A DNA stretch of 64,000 bases from Microbacterium sp. MF43 (GTDB taxonomy: Bacteria > Actinomycetota > Actinomycetes > Actinomycetales > Microbacteriaceae), in assembly GCF_012847295.1 (NCBI RefSeq), contig NZ_JABBDY010000002.1, forward strand, positions 434,001 through 498,000. The letters run 5' to 3'. Below are positions 26,573 through 35,266 of the stretch, piece after piece. The stretch's first letter is position 1. Each line of letters opens with the position of its first letter. The notes below the pieces were generated by a model. That model worked only from the letters and a program-made list of their open reading frames with translations. It was not told the origin of the DNA and ran no database searches. Position numbers and translations under genes: made by a program.

Positions 26573-28003
26573 CCGACGTCGCTCGAATTGTCGACCCTGG
26601 GTCACCGCATCCGCCACCAGCGCATCTCGCACGGGTTCACCCTGGATGAACTCGGCGAGCGCGTGGGCGTGGCGGGCAGCCAGCTGAGTCTCATCGAGAA
26701 CGGCAAGCGCGAGCCGAAGCTGTCACTGCTGCAGGCGATCGCCTCGGCGACCGGGGTCGAGGTGGCAGAGCTCCTCTCCAACGAGCCGCCCAACCGGCGG
26801 GCCGCACTCGAGATCGAGCTCGAGCGCGCCCAGGCGGGCTCGGTGTTCCGTCAGCTGGGCATCGCGCCCGTGAAGGTGACCAAGGGCATGACCGACGAGA
26901 CGCTGGAGTCGATCCTCGGACTTCACCGAGAGCTGCAGCGCCGCGAGCGCGAGGCGATCGCCACCCCTGAGGAGGCACGGCGCGCCAACACCGAGCTGCG
27001 ACTCGAGATGCGCGCGCACGACAACTATCTGCCCGACATCGAGAAGCTCGCCGAGAAGCAGCTCAAGGCGGCGGGGCACGTCTCCGGCGCCCTGACCCAC
27101 CGCACCGTAAGCATCATGGCCGAGCGGCTGGGCTTCGAGCTGATCTACGTCAGCGACCTCCCCCATTCGACCCGGTCGATCACGGATCTCGAGAATGGGC
27201 GCATCTACCTGCCGCCGGCTTCGATCCCCGGTGGCCACGGTCTGCGATCCATGGCGCTGCAGGCGATGGCGCATCGGCTTCTCGGGCACCGGCGGCCCAC
27301 CGACTACGCCGACTTCCTCAAGCAGCGCCTCGAGATCAACTACTACGCGGCGTGCTGCCTCATGCCCGAGACCGCCTCCGTCGCCTTCCTCCAGCAGGCG
27401 AAGAAGGATCGCAACCTCGCCGTCGAGGACTTCCGCGATGCGTTCGGCGTCACCCACGAGGCCGCCGGCATGCGGCTCACGAACCTCGCCACGACGCACC
27501 TGGGCATCCGGCTGCACTTCCTGCGCGTCGACGGCTCGGGAGCCATCACGAGGGTCTACGAGAATGACGACCTGCCGCTGCCGATGGACGTCACCGGCGC
27601 TGTCGACGGACAGATCGCGTGCCGCAGGTTCTCGGCGCGGGCGGCCTTCGGCGAGCAGAACCGCACGACCGAGCACTACCAGTACACCGACACTCCGGCC
27701 GGCACCTACTGGTGCTCGACCCAGACGGGGACGACGAGCGAGGGGGAGTTCTCGATCACCGTCGGCGTGCCCTTCGACGACGCGCGGTGGTTCCGCGGCC
27801 GCGAGACGCAGAAGCGGGCGACGTCCACCTGCCCCGACGAGTCCTGCTGCCGGCGCGCGCCCGCCGAGGTGACCTCGCGGTGGGAGGGCAAGGCGTGGCC
27901 GAGCGCCCGCGTGCACATGCAGATGTTCTCACCGCTCCCCCGCGGCGCCTTTCCAGGCGTCGACGACAACGAGGTCTACGCCTTCCTCGACCGACACGCC
28001 TGA
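26570..28003 (+). CDS. RamB/ScfR-like XRE transcriptional regulator, paralogue 1
   Basis: 477 residues. N-terminal XRE helix-turn-helix ([20 protein letters not shown], about residues 24-43), a middle DUF955/IrrE-like region ([13 protein letters not shown]), and a C-terminal short-chain-fatty-acyl regulator domain with Cys-rich [10 protein letters not shown]. RamB in Corynebacterium and its mycobacterial counterpart control acetate and glyoxylate-shunt genes. ATG at 26570 is preferred to 26543 because of the -10 box six bases upstream. Divergent from pckG. A second paralogue lies next to aceB-aceA in this window. Confidence 0.88.
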   Translation: MPTSLELSTLGHRIRHQRISHGFTLDELGERVGVAGSQLSLIENGKREPKLSLLQAIASATGVEVAELLSNEPPNRRAALEIELERAQAGSVFRQLGIAPVKVTKGMTDETLESILGLHRELQRREREAIATPEEARRANTELRLEMRAHDNYLPDIEKLAEKQLKAAGHVSGALTHRTVSIMAERLGFELIYVSDLPHSTRSITDLENGRIYLPPASIPGGHGLRSMALQAMAHRLLGHRRPTDYADFLKQRLEINYYAACCLMPETASVAFLQQAKKDRNLAVEDFRDAFGVTHEAAGMRLTNLATTHLGIRLHFLRVDGSGAITRVYENDDLPLPMDVTGAVDGQIACRRFSARAAFGEQNRTTEHYQYTDTPAGTYWCSTQTGTTSEGEFSITVGVPFDDARWFRGRETQKRATSTCPDESCCRRAPAEVTSRWEGKAWPSARVHMQMFSPLPRGAFPGVDDNEVYAFLDRHA

Positions 28004-28039
28004 GCCCCGCGATCCCCCGGCCCGTCTTCCCCGGTGTCC

Positions 28040-28113
28040 GTGTCCCGATCTTTTCGCCGCGTGTCCCGAAGTTCGCCGCCCGGCGGATGCCGAGGCGGCG
28101 AACTTCGGGACAC
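28040..28113 (+). repeat. 74-bp three-box intergenic element, copy A
   Basis: Boxes GTGTCCCGAT (28040-28049), GTGTCCCGAA (28061-28070) and inverted TTCGGGACAC (28104-28113). Starts are offset by 21 and 43 bases. The last two boxes lie in a perfect 22-bp inverted repeat (28059-28080 with 28094-28115, 13-base loop). It lies between the RamB-like gene and the YqaJ-like gene. Confidence 0.9.
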
Positions 28114-28259
28114 GCACGGAGGGCGGGAGCTGGTGAGCGGGGGCCGCAGACGGGGAGAGAGCGCGCGAGCGGGCGCCACAGCGGCGGGGCGCGCACGGCG
28201 CCGGCACTCACGCGCGGGTCGCGTCGGCGGATGTCGCGCGAGCGGCGTAGCCTCGAAGG

Positions 28260-28919
28260 GTGACTCCCGAACTCGCCGCCCGCATCGTCGCGGACTCTCG
28301 CGACCGGGTGGCCTGGGTGCGTGCACGCTCCCGGGGAATCACGGCGACGGATGTCGCGACCCTGACCTCCGACAAGGCCATCTCTCGCGCCGCTGACGCG
28401 AAGCTCATGGGCTCGGGCTTCTCCGGGAACGCCTACACGGCCCACGGACGGGCGCGCGAGCCGGAGATCGCAGCATGGGTGGCCGCGACCCACGGAGTGC
28501 AGCCGTCGTCGGCGCTCTTCCACGCCGTCGTCGAGAAGCGCCATCTGGCAACGCCCGACGGGATCGCGGTCGACACCGCGGGACGCATCGTGCTCGCCGA
28601 GATCAAGACCACCAACAAGCCGTGGCGCAGCATCCCCCGGTCCTACCTCCGGCAGGTCTGGTGGCAGCAGCACGTGCTCGGCGCCGAGCGCACGCTCGTC
28701 GCGTGGGAGCAGCACGACGGCTTCGTGCCGGTCGGCGACGAGCCCCGCTGCGCGTGGGTCGATCGCGACGACGCCGAGATCGCCAAGCTCGTGCGCCTGG
28801 CGACCGCTCTCATCGACGAGCTCTACCATCGCACCACCAAGGCGAGGACTCCCCTCGAGCGGATGCCTCATCCCGCGGCTCCCCGGCAGCCGTTCCGCGC
28901 CCTCGCCCTCGCCGACTGA
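28260..28919 (+). CDS. YqaJ-like viral recombinase/PD-(D/E)XK nuclease
   Basis: 219 residues. GNAYTAHGRAREPEIAAWV, then LATPDGI and the catalytic-core-like AEIKTTNKPW match the YqaJ/lambda-exonuclease family (PD-D/E-x-K fold: the D of TPDG, then E and K of EIK). Family members process DNA ends in phage recombination. Here it stands alone among chromosomal genes, with no partner annealase or phage genes, so a housekeeping or domesticated role is likely. GTG at 28260 has TAGCCT exactly six bases upstream. It ends five bases from the convergent 2H phosphoesterase gene. Confidence 0.8.
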   Translation: MTPELAARIVADSRDRVAWVRARSRGITATDVATLTSDKAISRAADAKLMGSGFSGNAYTAHGRAREPEIAAWVAATHGVQPSSALFHAVVEKRHLATPDGIAVDTAGRIVLAEIKTTNKPWRSIPRSYLRQVWWQQHVLGAERTLVAWEQHDGFVPVGDEPRCAWVDRDDAEIAKLVRLATALIDELYHRTTKARTPLERMPHPAAPRQPFRALALAD

Positions 28920-28924
28920 GCAGG

Positions 28925-29428
28925 TCACCGCAGCGTGGTGATCGCCTTCGCCGAGGCATCCCACACCCGCAGTCCCGTCGCGTGGCCCACGATGTGCGGG
29001 GCCGCGATCGCATCGAGCACCCGCGGCAGCAGCTCCGGCGTGACGGATCGCACGAGGGTGACGTGCGGCGTCCACCGATCGGGGCCGGTGTTCGCGTACC
29101 GCGGCTCGGGCGGCCCGAGCCGATCGGCGATCGCCCGGTGCAGCGCGAGGAGCTTCGTCGTCACCACCACCTGACGCGCGACGACGACGGTCCGTGAGTG
29201 GCGGAACAGCAGCAGGCCGCCCAGTTCGAGCGGGACGGGCAGGAGGTCCTCGACTCCCGCGAGCGCAGTGGTGTCGAGGTGCTCTCGGACGGCCATCGTC
29301 ACATGCGGGCGGTTGCTGGGCGAGGGATTGCGACCGGAGCTCGGCAGCCCGGCCGCCTGAAGGGCCCCCCAGTCGTCGCGCACGGCGCGCTCGGTCGAGG
29401 CATCCGGAACCAGCTCGACGCTGAACAC
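28925..29428 (-). CDS. 2'-5' RNA ligase-like 2H phosphoesterase
   Basis: 167 residues with the two H-x-T motifs of the 2H superfamily: NRPHVTMAV near residue 42 and TPHVTLVRS near residue 120. Members cleave or ligate 2',5' or cyclic phosphate bonds in RNA or nucleotides. The biological substrate is unknown. GTG at 29428 has GAGGAT six bases upstream on its strand. It diverges from the MFS pump promoter region. Confidence 0.85.
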   Translation of the reverse strand: MFSVELVPDASTERAVRDDWGALQAAGLPSSGRNPSPSNRPHVTMAVREHLDTTALAGVEDLLPVPLELGGLLLFRHSRTVVVARQVVVTTKLLALHRAIADRLGPPEPRYANTGPDRWTPHVTLVRSVTPELLPRVLDAIAAPHIVGHATGLRVWDASAKAITTLR

Positions 29429-29452
29429 GCCTTCATCCTCCCACCCGGGAAT

Positions 29453-29515
29453 AGTTGACGCACATCAACGATTACCCATATAGTTGACTTCTCTCAACTG
29501 TTGACCCAGATCAAG
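29453..29515 (+). promoter_or_regulatory. MFS pump promoter with three MarR-type operators
   Basis: -35 TTGACG (29455-29460), 18-base spacer, -10 TATAGT (29479-29484). Palindromes: AGTTGACGCACATCAACG (29453-29470, inner arms match), AGTTGACTTCTCTCAACT (29482-29499, perfect six-base arms) and a weaker GTTGA-N6-TCAAG (29500-29515). The first two centres are 29 bases apart. Confidence 0.85.
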
Positions 29516-29561
29516 TACAGCCCGCCACCGTCGCCGCGGCTCCCCCATCAGAAGGATCACC

Positions 29562-31289
29562 ATGGCCGCCATCTCCGCCGCGACCGATGCCGTCGCGCCC
29601 ACGACCGACGACAAGCGCCGCCACCGTCGCGTGCTGCAGGCGCTCACGGGTCTCCTCTTGGGCATGTTCGTGTCGATGCTCGCCTCGACCGTCGTGTCGA
29701 CATCGCTGCCGGTCATCGTCCATGACCTCGGCGGCGACCAGGCCGCCTTCACGTGGGTCGTCACCGCGACGCTGCTGACGACCGCCATCTCCACGCCGAT
29801 CTGGGGCAAGCTCGCCGACCTCTTCAACCGCAAGCTGCTCATCCAGCTCGCGATCGTGATCTTCGTGCTCGCCACCGCCGCCGCCGGCTTCTCGCAGGAT
29901 CCGGGCACGCTCATCGCCTTCCGCGCAGTGCAGGGCATCGGCGCCGGCGGCCTGGCCGCCCTCAGCCAGGTGATCATGGCCGACATCATCAGCCCCCGTG
30001 AGCGCGGCCGCTACATGGGCCTGTTCGGCGCCGTCATGGCCGTCGCAACCGTCGGAGGGCCGCTGCTCGGCGGCTTCATCACCGACACGATCGACTGGCG
30101 CTGGAACTTCTTCATCGCCCTGCCGTTCGCCGTCGCCGCGCTCGTCATGATGCAGCGCACGCTCCATCTGCCAGCACGGCCCAAGGCGAAGGTCCGCATC
30201 GACTACCTCGGCATCGTGCTGCTGTCGACCGCGGTCTCGCTGCTCCTGCTGTGGGTCACCAACGCCGGCAAGGAGTACGCCTGGTGGAGCCTCGAGACGA
30301 TCCTCATGGTCGGCGGGGCCCTGCTCGCCGCGGGGCTGTTCGTCCTGGTCGAGCTTCGCTCGAAGGAGCCGCTCGTGCCGCTCACGCTGTTCCGCGATCG
30401 CACCTTCACGCTGGCTGTGATCGCATCGATCTCGATCGGCGTCGCGATGTTCGGCACCTCGGTGTTCCTGAGCCAGTACATGCAGCTCGCGCGAGGCGCG
30501 ACGCCGACCGAGGCGGGGCTCATGACGATCCCCATGATCGGCGGCCTGCTCCTCGCCTCGATCGTCGTCGGCGGTCTCGTCACCCGCCACGGCCACTGGA
30601 AGCCGTACCTCGTCGCGGGGGGCATCCTGCTCATCGCCGGCTCGTACCTGCTCTCGACCATCCACTACGACACGAACTTCGCGCTGGTCTCGGTGTACAT
30701 GTTCCTGCTCGGCGCGGGCGTCGGCATGACGATGCAGAACCTCGTGCTGATCGTGCAGAACACCGCCCGGCCGAGCGAGATCGGCGTCGCCAGCTCGGGC
30801 GTCACCTTCTTCCGCAGCCTCGGCGGCACGATCGGCGTCTCGGTGATGGGCGCCGCACTGGCGACCTCGGCGACCGGCCTGTTCTCCGATCGCAAGGACG
30901 ACATCGCGGCCGCGCTCATGAAGCTCGGCGAGAAGGGTGCGGCGATCGGCCAGCAGCTGCAGTCGGGCACCATCCCGCAGGTGTCCCAACTGCCCGAGTC
31001 GATCCGCCTGATCGTCGAGGACATCTACGCCCAGGCGATCGCGCACTCCTTCCTCATCGCGGTGCCGCTTGCCGTCGTCAGCCTCATCGCGATCGTCTTC
31101 CTGCCGAATGTGCCCCTCACCCGCATGACCACCAGCGAGCGCGCGTCCGCGAGCGAGGCCGACCTGGCAACGGTCTCGACCGCCGAGGGGATGGCGGCGC
31201 TCACGGCGACGGCGGACGAGCAGGTTCCGGATGCCCCGGCAGCCGCGCGGGCCGCGGCCACGGCCGACGAGGCATCCGCTCGCCGCTAG
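29562..31289 (+). CDS. MFS drug efflux transporter, DHA2 (EmrB/QacA) family
   Basis: 575 residues, 14 predicted helices. Motif A appears as GKLADLFNRKLLI, motif C-like sequence as AVMAVATVGGPLLGGFITD, and DWRWNFFIALPFAVAAL is the DHA2 helix-5/6 landmark. LASTVVSTSLPVIVHDLGG at the N-terminus is typical of drug:H+ antiporters. A 70-residue hydrophilic C-terminal tail is present. Followed after 11 bases by a MarR regulator, and its promoter carries three palindromes. A substrate-inducible multidrug pump is the likely role; the drug is unknown. Confidence 0.92.
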   Translation: MAAISAATDAVAPTTDDKRRHRRVLQALTGLLLGMFVSMLASTVVSTSLPVIVHDLGGDQAAFTWVVTATLLTTAISTPIWGKLADLFNRKLLIQLAIVIFVLATAAAGFSQDPGTLIAFRAVQGIGAGGLAALSQVIMADIISPRERGRYMGLFGAVMAVATVGGPLLGGFITDTIDWRWNFFIALPFAVAALVMMQRTLHLPARPKAKVRIDYLGIVLLSTAVSLLLLWVTNAGKEYAWWSLETILMVGGALLAAGLFVLVELRSKEPLVPLTLFRDRTFTLAVIASISIGVAMFGTSVFLSQYMQLARGATPTEAGLMTIPMIGGLLLASIVVGGLVTRHGHWKPYLVAGGILLIAGSYLLSTIHYDTNFALVSVYMFLLGAGVGMTMQNLVLIVQNTARPSEIGVASSGVTFFRSLGGTIGVSVMGAALATSATGLFSDRKDDIAAALMKLGEKGAAIGQQLQSGTIPQVSQLPESIRLIVEDIYAQAIAHSFLIAVPLAVVSLIAIVFLPNVPLTRMTTSERASASEADLATVSTAEGMAALTATADEQVPDAPAAARAAATADEASARR

Positions 31290-31300
31290 TGTCGAACACG

Positions 31301-31777
31301 ATGACCGCCGACGAGACCCGCGAGGCGCGCACCGAGGCGGTGCGCGCCCTCGAGGCGGAGTTCGGTGAGCTGATCAACCGGTTCCGCCGCGTCATCGCGG
31401 ACAACGCCCAACGCGTGAGCCCGGGCATGCTGCCCGGCGCCTACAAGGTGTTCACGACGATCGTCCGGCGGGAGTCGGTCACGCTGTCCGCGCTGGCCGA
31501 CAGCCTCATGGCCGACAAGGGTCAGATCAGCCGCACGGTGCGAGAGCTCGAGCAGCTCGGTCTCATCGCGCGCACCCCCGATCCCGACGATGGCCGGTCG
31601 AGCCTGCTCTCGCCGACCGCGCACGGGCTGGAGCGCCTGGCCGCGGCGCGGGCGCCGCAGGAGCGCGCTCTCGTCGACGCGCTGGAGGACTGGCCCATCG
31701 ACGACATCCGGAATCTCTCGCGCCTGCTGCACGCGCTGACCGCGGGCGAGTCTCCGGAGGGTTTCTCCGCCCGGTAG
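31301..31777 (+). CDS. MarR-family regulator
   Basis: 158 residues with a winged helix: VTLSALADSLMADKGQISRT (recognition region) and DPDDGRSSLLSPTAHG (wing). MarR proteins bind palindromes as dimers and release them on ligand binding. The GTTGA-N6-TCAAC repeats ahead of the upstream efflux gene are the obvious target, giving feedback on its own operon. ATG at 31301 is listed; an in-frame GTG at 31289 overlapping the TAG of the pump gene would add four residues and couple translation. Confidence 0.9.
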   Translation: MTADETREARTEAVRALEAEFGELINRFRRVIADNAQRVSPGMLPGAYKVFTTIVRRESVTLSALADSLMADKGQISRTVRELEQLGLIARTPDPDDGRSSLLSPTAHGLERLAAARAPQERALVDALEDWPIDDIRNLSRLLHALTAGESPEGFSAR

Positions 31778-31875
31778 CACCCGCGTAACACGGGCGAGAC
31801 ACGTGCGCGGTTGACTGTGTTCACGGGGGCAGGCGATGCCCGCCGACGACGACGTGCACGCGGAAGGAGCGCCCG

Positions 31876-32898
31876 ATGAGATTCCGGCCGCTGCGATCAG
31901 CCCCCTCCCTGGACGCCGACCTCGTGGCGGTGTCCACGCCGCCGACGTCGATGCGCGCGGTCGTGTTCGATGCGCCCGGCGGCGCGGACACGCTGCGCGA
32001 GGCATCCGTTCCCGTGCCGTCGCCCGTGATCAGCGAACTCCTCGTGCGCGTGGTCGCCGCCGGGATCAACCCGATCGATGCGAAGACGCGATCGGGCGCC
32101 GGCGTGTCGGCGCAGATCCCTTCGTTCCCGTCCGGCCTCGGCTTCGACTTCAGCGGGATCGTCGTGAAGAGCCCGTACGACGCGCACCCCCTCGCGCCGG
32201 GGACACCCGTGTTCGGCATGGCGGCCTTTCCGCGCACGGGCGGCACGTACGCCGAGTACGCCGTCGTGCCGTCCCTCTCTGTCGCGCGCAAGCCCACCTC
32301 CCTGTCGCACGTGGAGGCGGCAGGCGTGCCGCTCGCGGCCCTCACGGCGTGGGGACTCATCGTCGAGACCGCGCACGCGCACGAGGGGCAGCGGATCCTC
32401 ATCCACGCCGGCAGCGGCGGTGTCGGCCACTTCGCCGTGCAGTTGGCGGCGTACTTCGGCGCGCACGTGACCGCCACGGCGTCGGGGCGGAACGCCTCCT
32501 GGCTGCGCGAGCTCGGCGCGGCGGTCGTCATCGACCACACCACGACGCGCTTCGAGGAGGTCGCCGGCGAGGTGGACGTCGTGGTCGACCTCGTGGGGGG
32601 CGAGATCGGAGCACGCTCCCTCGGCATCCTGCGGCCCGGCGGCCTCTACGTCGTCGTGCCGACGGGTTCGTGGCCCGGCTATGCCGACGCGGCGGCGGAG
32701 GCCGGCGTACGTGCGACGAATTACAAGGTCATTCCCGACGGGGGCGCGCTCGCGACCGTCGGACGGCTGCTCGACTCCGGCGCCGTGCAGGTCTACATCG
32801 ACCGGGTCTTCGACCTCGCGGAGGCCGCCGCGGCCCATCGCTTGCTCGAGGAGGGGCACACGCGCGGCAAGCTCGTGCTCCGCGTGAGCGACGACTGA
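31876..32898 (+). CDS. NADP-dependent quinone-oxidoreductase-like MDR protein
   Basis: 340 residues of the medium-chain dehydrogenase/reductase superfamily, zinc-independent quinone oxidoreductase branch: GINPIDAKTRSG in the catalytic domain and ILIHAGSGGVGHFAVQLA as the NADP-binding Rossmann motif. The structural and catalytic zinc cysteines of alcohol dehydrogenases are absent. Likely reduces quinones or alpha,beta-unsaturated carbonyls. ATG at 31876 follows AAGGAGC. It converges on lysG with 34 bases between stops. Confidence 0.88.
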   Translation: MRFRPLRSAPSLDADLVAVSTPPTSMRAVVFDAPGGADTLREASVPVPSPVISELLVRVVAAGINPIDAKTRSGAGVSAQIPSFPSGLGFDFSGIVVKSPYDAHPLAPGTPVFGMAAFPRTGGTYAEYAVVPSLSVARKPTSLSHVEAAGVPLAALTAWGLIVETAHAHEGQRILIHAGSGGVGHFAVQLAAYFGAHVTATASGRNASWLRELGAAVVIDHTTTRFEEVAGEVDVVVDLVGGEIGARSLGILRPGGLYVVVPTGSWPGYADAAAEAGVRATNYKVIPDGGALATVGRLLDSGAVQVYIDRVFDLAEAAAAHRLLEEGHTRGKLVLRVSDD

Positions 32899-32932
32899 GG
32901 CTCGCCGAAGGGGCACCTGTGACCCGCCGCGC

Positions 32933-33826
32933 TCAGGCGACGGACATGAGCACGCGCCGCGCTTCGGCGACGATCTCCTCGGCGATGGCGTCGAGGAGCG
33001 CTGAGCGCAGGTTCCACTGCTGCCAGTACAGCGGAACGTCGACGGGCGGGCCGCCCAGGCGCACGAGCTCCCCGCCGGCGAGGGGCGCCTCCGACTGAAA
33101 GGTCGGCAGCAGCGCCCACCCGAGTCCGAGCCGCACGGCGGTGGCGAAGTCGTTCGATGCGGGCACGAAGTGCCGCGGCGGCCGACCGCCGACGCCCGCG
33201 GCCTGCAGCCATTGGTTCTGCAGGTCGTCGCGCCGGTCGAAGTCCACGACGGGCGCCGATGCGAGGGCCTCGGGCGTTGCGCCCTCGGGCAGCCAGCGTT
33301 CGACGAACCGCGGGGTGGCGACGGCCTCGTATCTCATCGCGCCGAGCGTGCTGACGCGGCATCCGGCCACCGGCGTCGCCCGCGACGTGACGGCGCCCAT
33401 GACGGTGCCCGTCTCGAGGAGCCCGGCGGTGAAGTCCTGGTCGTCGCGGTGGAGGTCGAACACGACCGGATGCCGCTGCGACAGCCGCGCGAGGGGCTCG
33501 AGGAACCACGTGCCGAGGGAGTCGGCGTTGACCGCCAGCGGCACCGAGGTGCGCGCCTTCTCGTCGGGGTCGGCGCCCAGTTCGGTCAGGGTGTCGTGCT
33601 CGAGGAGCGCCAGCTGACGCGCGAGGCGCACCACGGCGACGCCGGCATCGGTCGGGCGCGCGGGCTTCGAGCGCACCAGCACGACCCTGCCGAGCTGCTC
33701 CTCGAGAGCCTTGATGCGCTGGCTCACCGCCGACGGCGTGACGTGAAGACGCCGCGCGGCCGCGTCGAGGGTTCCCTCGTCGACGACGGCGGCGACGGTC
33801 TCGGCCAGTTCCAGCGGAATCCTCAT
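32933..33826 (-). CDS. lysG: LysR-family regulator LysG/ArgP
   Basis: 297 residues. N-terminal HTH DAAARRLHVTPSAVSQRIKA (about residues 20-39) and a LysR substrate-binding domain; the sequence pattern ELAETVAAVVDEGTLDAAA is that of the ArgP/IciA/LysG group, which senses basic amino acids. Divergent from lysE across 71 bases, the same layout as Corynebacterium glutamicum lysG-lysE, where LysG with lysine or arginine activates the exporter. TAGCCT lies eight bases before its ATG. Confidence 0.93.
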   Translation of the reverse strand: MRIPLELAETVAAVVDEGTLDAAARRLHVTPSAVSQRIKALEEQLGRVVLVRSKPARPTDAGVAVVRLARQLALLEHDTLTELGADPDEKARTSVPLAVNADSLGTWFLEPLARLSQRHPVVFDLHRDDQDFTAGLLETGTVMGAVTSRATPVAGCRVSTLGAMRYEAVATPRFVERWLPEGATPEALASAPVVDFDRRDDLQNQWLQAAGVGGRPPRHFVPASNDFATAVRLGLGWALLPTFQSEAPLAGGELVRLGGPPVDVPLYWQQWNLRSALLDAIAEEIVAEARRVLMSVA

Positions 33827-33897
33827 CGTAAGCCAGGCTAATGCACCTGAAGAATCATCAGCTGGACTGAAAGGCCGGCCGCGCCTAGCGTCGAAGG

Positions 33898-34554
33898 GTG
33901 CTCACGCCCGTCATCGCCGGACTCGGTCTCGGATTCTCGCTCATCATCGCCATCGGCGCGCAGAACCTCTTCGTGCTGCGGCAGGGTCTGCGCCGCGAGC
34001 ACGTCTTCGTCGTGGCCGCGATCTGCGCGGCATCCGATGCCCTGCTCATCGCCCTGGGCGTGTCGGGCGTCGGACTCGTGCTGCAGGCCGTGCCGTGGCT
34101 CGTCGAGGCGGTGCGGTGGGCCGGTGCCGCCTTCCTCGTGACCTACGGCGTGCTCGCGGCGCGGCGCGCGTGGCGGCCGTCCGACCGATCGTTCGCGGTG
34201 GCCGAGGAGCCGGATGCCTCGCCCGCCGCCGGCACGGGTGGTGCGACGACCACGGCGACGCGCACGCGCCTGCTTCCGGTCGTGCTCACGTGTCTCGCCC
34301 TCACGTGGCTCAACCCCCACGTCTACCTCGACACGGTGTTCCTGCTCGGCACCGTCGCGAACACGCACGGGGACCAGCGATGGCTGTTCGCCGCCGGGGC
34401 GATGGCGGCGAGCGTCATCTGGTTCTTCGGCCTCGCCTTCGGCGCGCGTTACCTCGGGCGCTGGCTCTCGACCCCGCGCGCGTGGCGGATCCTCGACGCC
34501 GTCATCGCCGTCGTCATGATCGCCCTCGGGGTGAGCCTCGTGCTCCCCCACTGA
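33898..34554 (+). CDS. lysE: lysine/arginine exporter LysE/ArgO
   Basis: 218 residues, six predicted helices, LysE family. GLGLGFSLIIAIGAQNLFVL at the N-terminus and LTWLNPHVYLDTVFLLG in the fourth helix are diagnostic. A 30-residue hydrophilic loop (about 90-120) separates helices 3 and 4. Exports surplus L-lysine/L-arginine and is presumably switched on by the divergent LysG. GTG at 33898 has TAGCGT exactly six bases upstream. It ends one base from the convergent DUF1801 gene. Confidence 0.94.
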   Translation: MLTPVIAGLGLGFSLIIAIGAQNLFVLRQGLRREHVFVVAAICAASDALLIALGVSGVGLVLQAVPWLVEAVRWAGAAFLVTYGVLAARRAWRPSDRSFAVAEEPDASPAAGTGGATTTATRTRLLPVVLTCLALTWLNPHVYLDTVFLLGTVANTHGDQRWLFAAGAMAASVIWFFGLAFGARYLGRWLSTPRAWRILDAVIAVVMIALGVSLVLPH

Positions 34555-34555
34555 G

Positions 34556-34909
34556 TCAGCCCTCGATCTGCTCCTTGCGGGCGCGCACGAGCGCGCGCAC
34601 CGCGTCGTCCGGCAGCGGATGCTCCGGCTGGAAGCGGATCGTGCCCTTGTCGATCCCGATGCCCGGGTGCGCGCCGAGGGACTCCGCGACGGCGCTCACC
34701 GCCGCCGGGCTGAAGGGGTACACCCCGATGTGCTTCTTCGCGCGCATCACCGAGATGAGCGGCTTGCCCCGGTAGACGAGAGCAGGCATTCCATACCCTG
34801 TCCCCTGCTCAGCCTCGGGCACGACCTCCCGCGCCACGTCGTACAGCCGCTCCACCGCCGCGCGATCGGCGGGATCGAGCTGCGTCAGCAGGTCGTCGAC
34901 GGTTCCCAT
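34556..34909 (-). CDS. DUF1801 / YdhG-like protein
   Basis: 117 residues. GMPALVYRGKPLISVMRAKKHIGVYPFSP is the recognisable core of the DUF1801 (YdhG/YjbR-like, frataxin-fold-like) family. Some members have been called iron chaperones, but evidence is thin and I assign no function. CAGGAT lies six bases before the ATG on its strand. Confidence 0.8.
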   Translation of the reverse strand: MGTVDDLLTQLDPADRAAVERLYDVAREVVPEAEQGTGYGMPALVYRGKPLISVMRAKKHIGVYPFSPAAVSAVAESLGAHPGIGIDKGTIRFQPEHPLPDDAVRALVRARKEQIEG

Positions 34910-34967
34910 GCAGGCATCCTGTCATTCCGCCTCGCGGCGCGACACCCGCAGCGGGCACGATGGAGAC

Positions 34968-35243
34968 ATGAGACGGGTCCACGTGATCGTTCGCGGCGAC
35001 GTGCAGGGGGTCGGCTACCGCTACACGATGCGCATGGTCGCGCGTGAGGCCGGCGTCGCGGGCTGGGTCCGCAACCGGCGCGACGGCGCCGTCGAGGCCG
35101 AGGTCGAGGGCACCGACGCGCAGGTGGACGAGGTGCTCGCGTGGATGGCCGGCGGCCCGCCCGGTTCGCGGGTCGAGTCGGCGACGGTGACGGATGCCCC
35201 GCCGACCGGCCAGCGCGGCTTCGAGGTGCACCCCTCAGCGTGA
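34968..35243 (+). CDS. acyP: acylphosphatase
   Basis: 91 residues, full length. VRGDVQGVGYRYTMR is the phosphate-binding signature with the catalytic Arg, and GWVRNRRDGAVEAEVEG supplies the catalytic Asn and second signature. Hydrolyses acyl phosphates such as acetyl phosphate or carbamoyl phosphate. ATG at 34968 has CACGAT six bases upstream. It converges with the amino-acid ABC operon. Confidence 0.93.
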   Translation: MRRVHVIVRGDVQGVGYRYTMRMVAREAGVAGWVRNRRDGAVEAEVEGTDAQVDEVLAWMAGGPPGSRVESATVTDAPPTGQRGFEVHPSA

Positions 35244-35266
35244 CGCCCGCTCGCGCCCCAGCTCCC

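Noticed and set aside
28260-28919. Prophage remnant signalled by the YqaJ-like gene
   Set aside because: No integrase, annealase, structural genes, attachment-site repeats or composition shift nearby.
22157-29515. One common regulator for both exporters because both promoters carry GTTGAC palindromes
   Set aside because: The half-site orientation and spacing differ (GTCAAC-N4-GTTGAC against GTTGA-N6-TCAAC), each operon has its own regulator, and TTGAC is also the -35 consensus.
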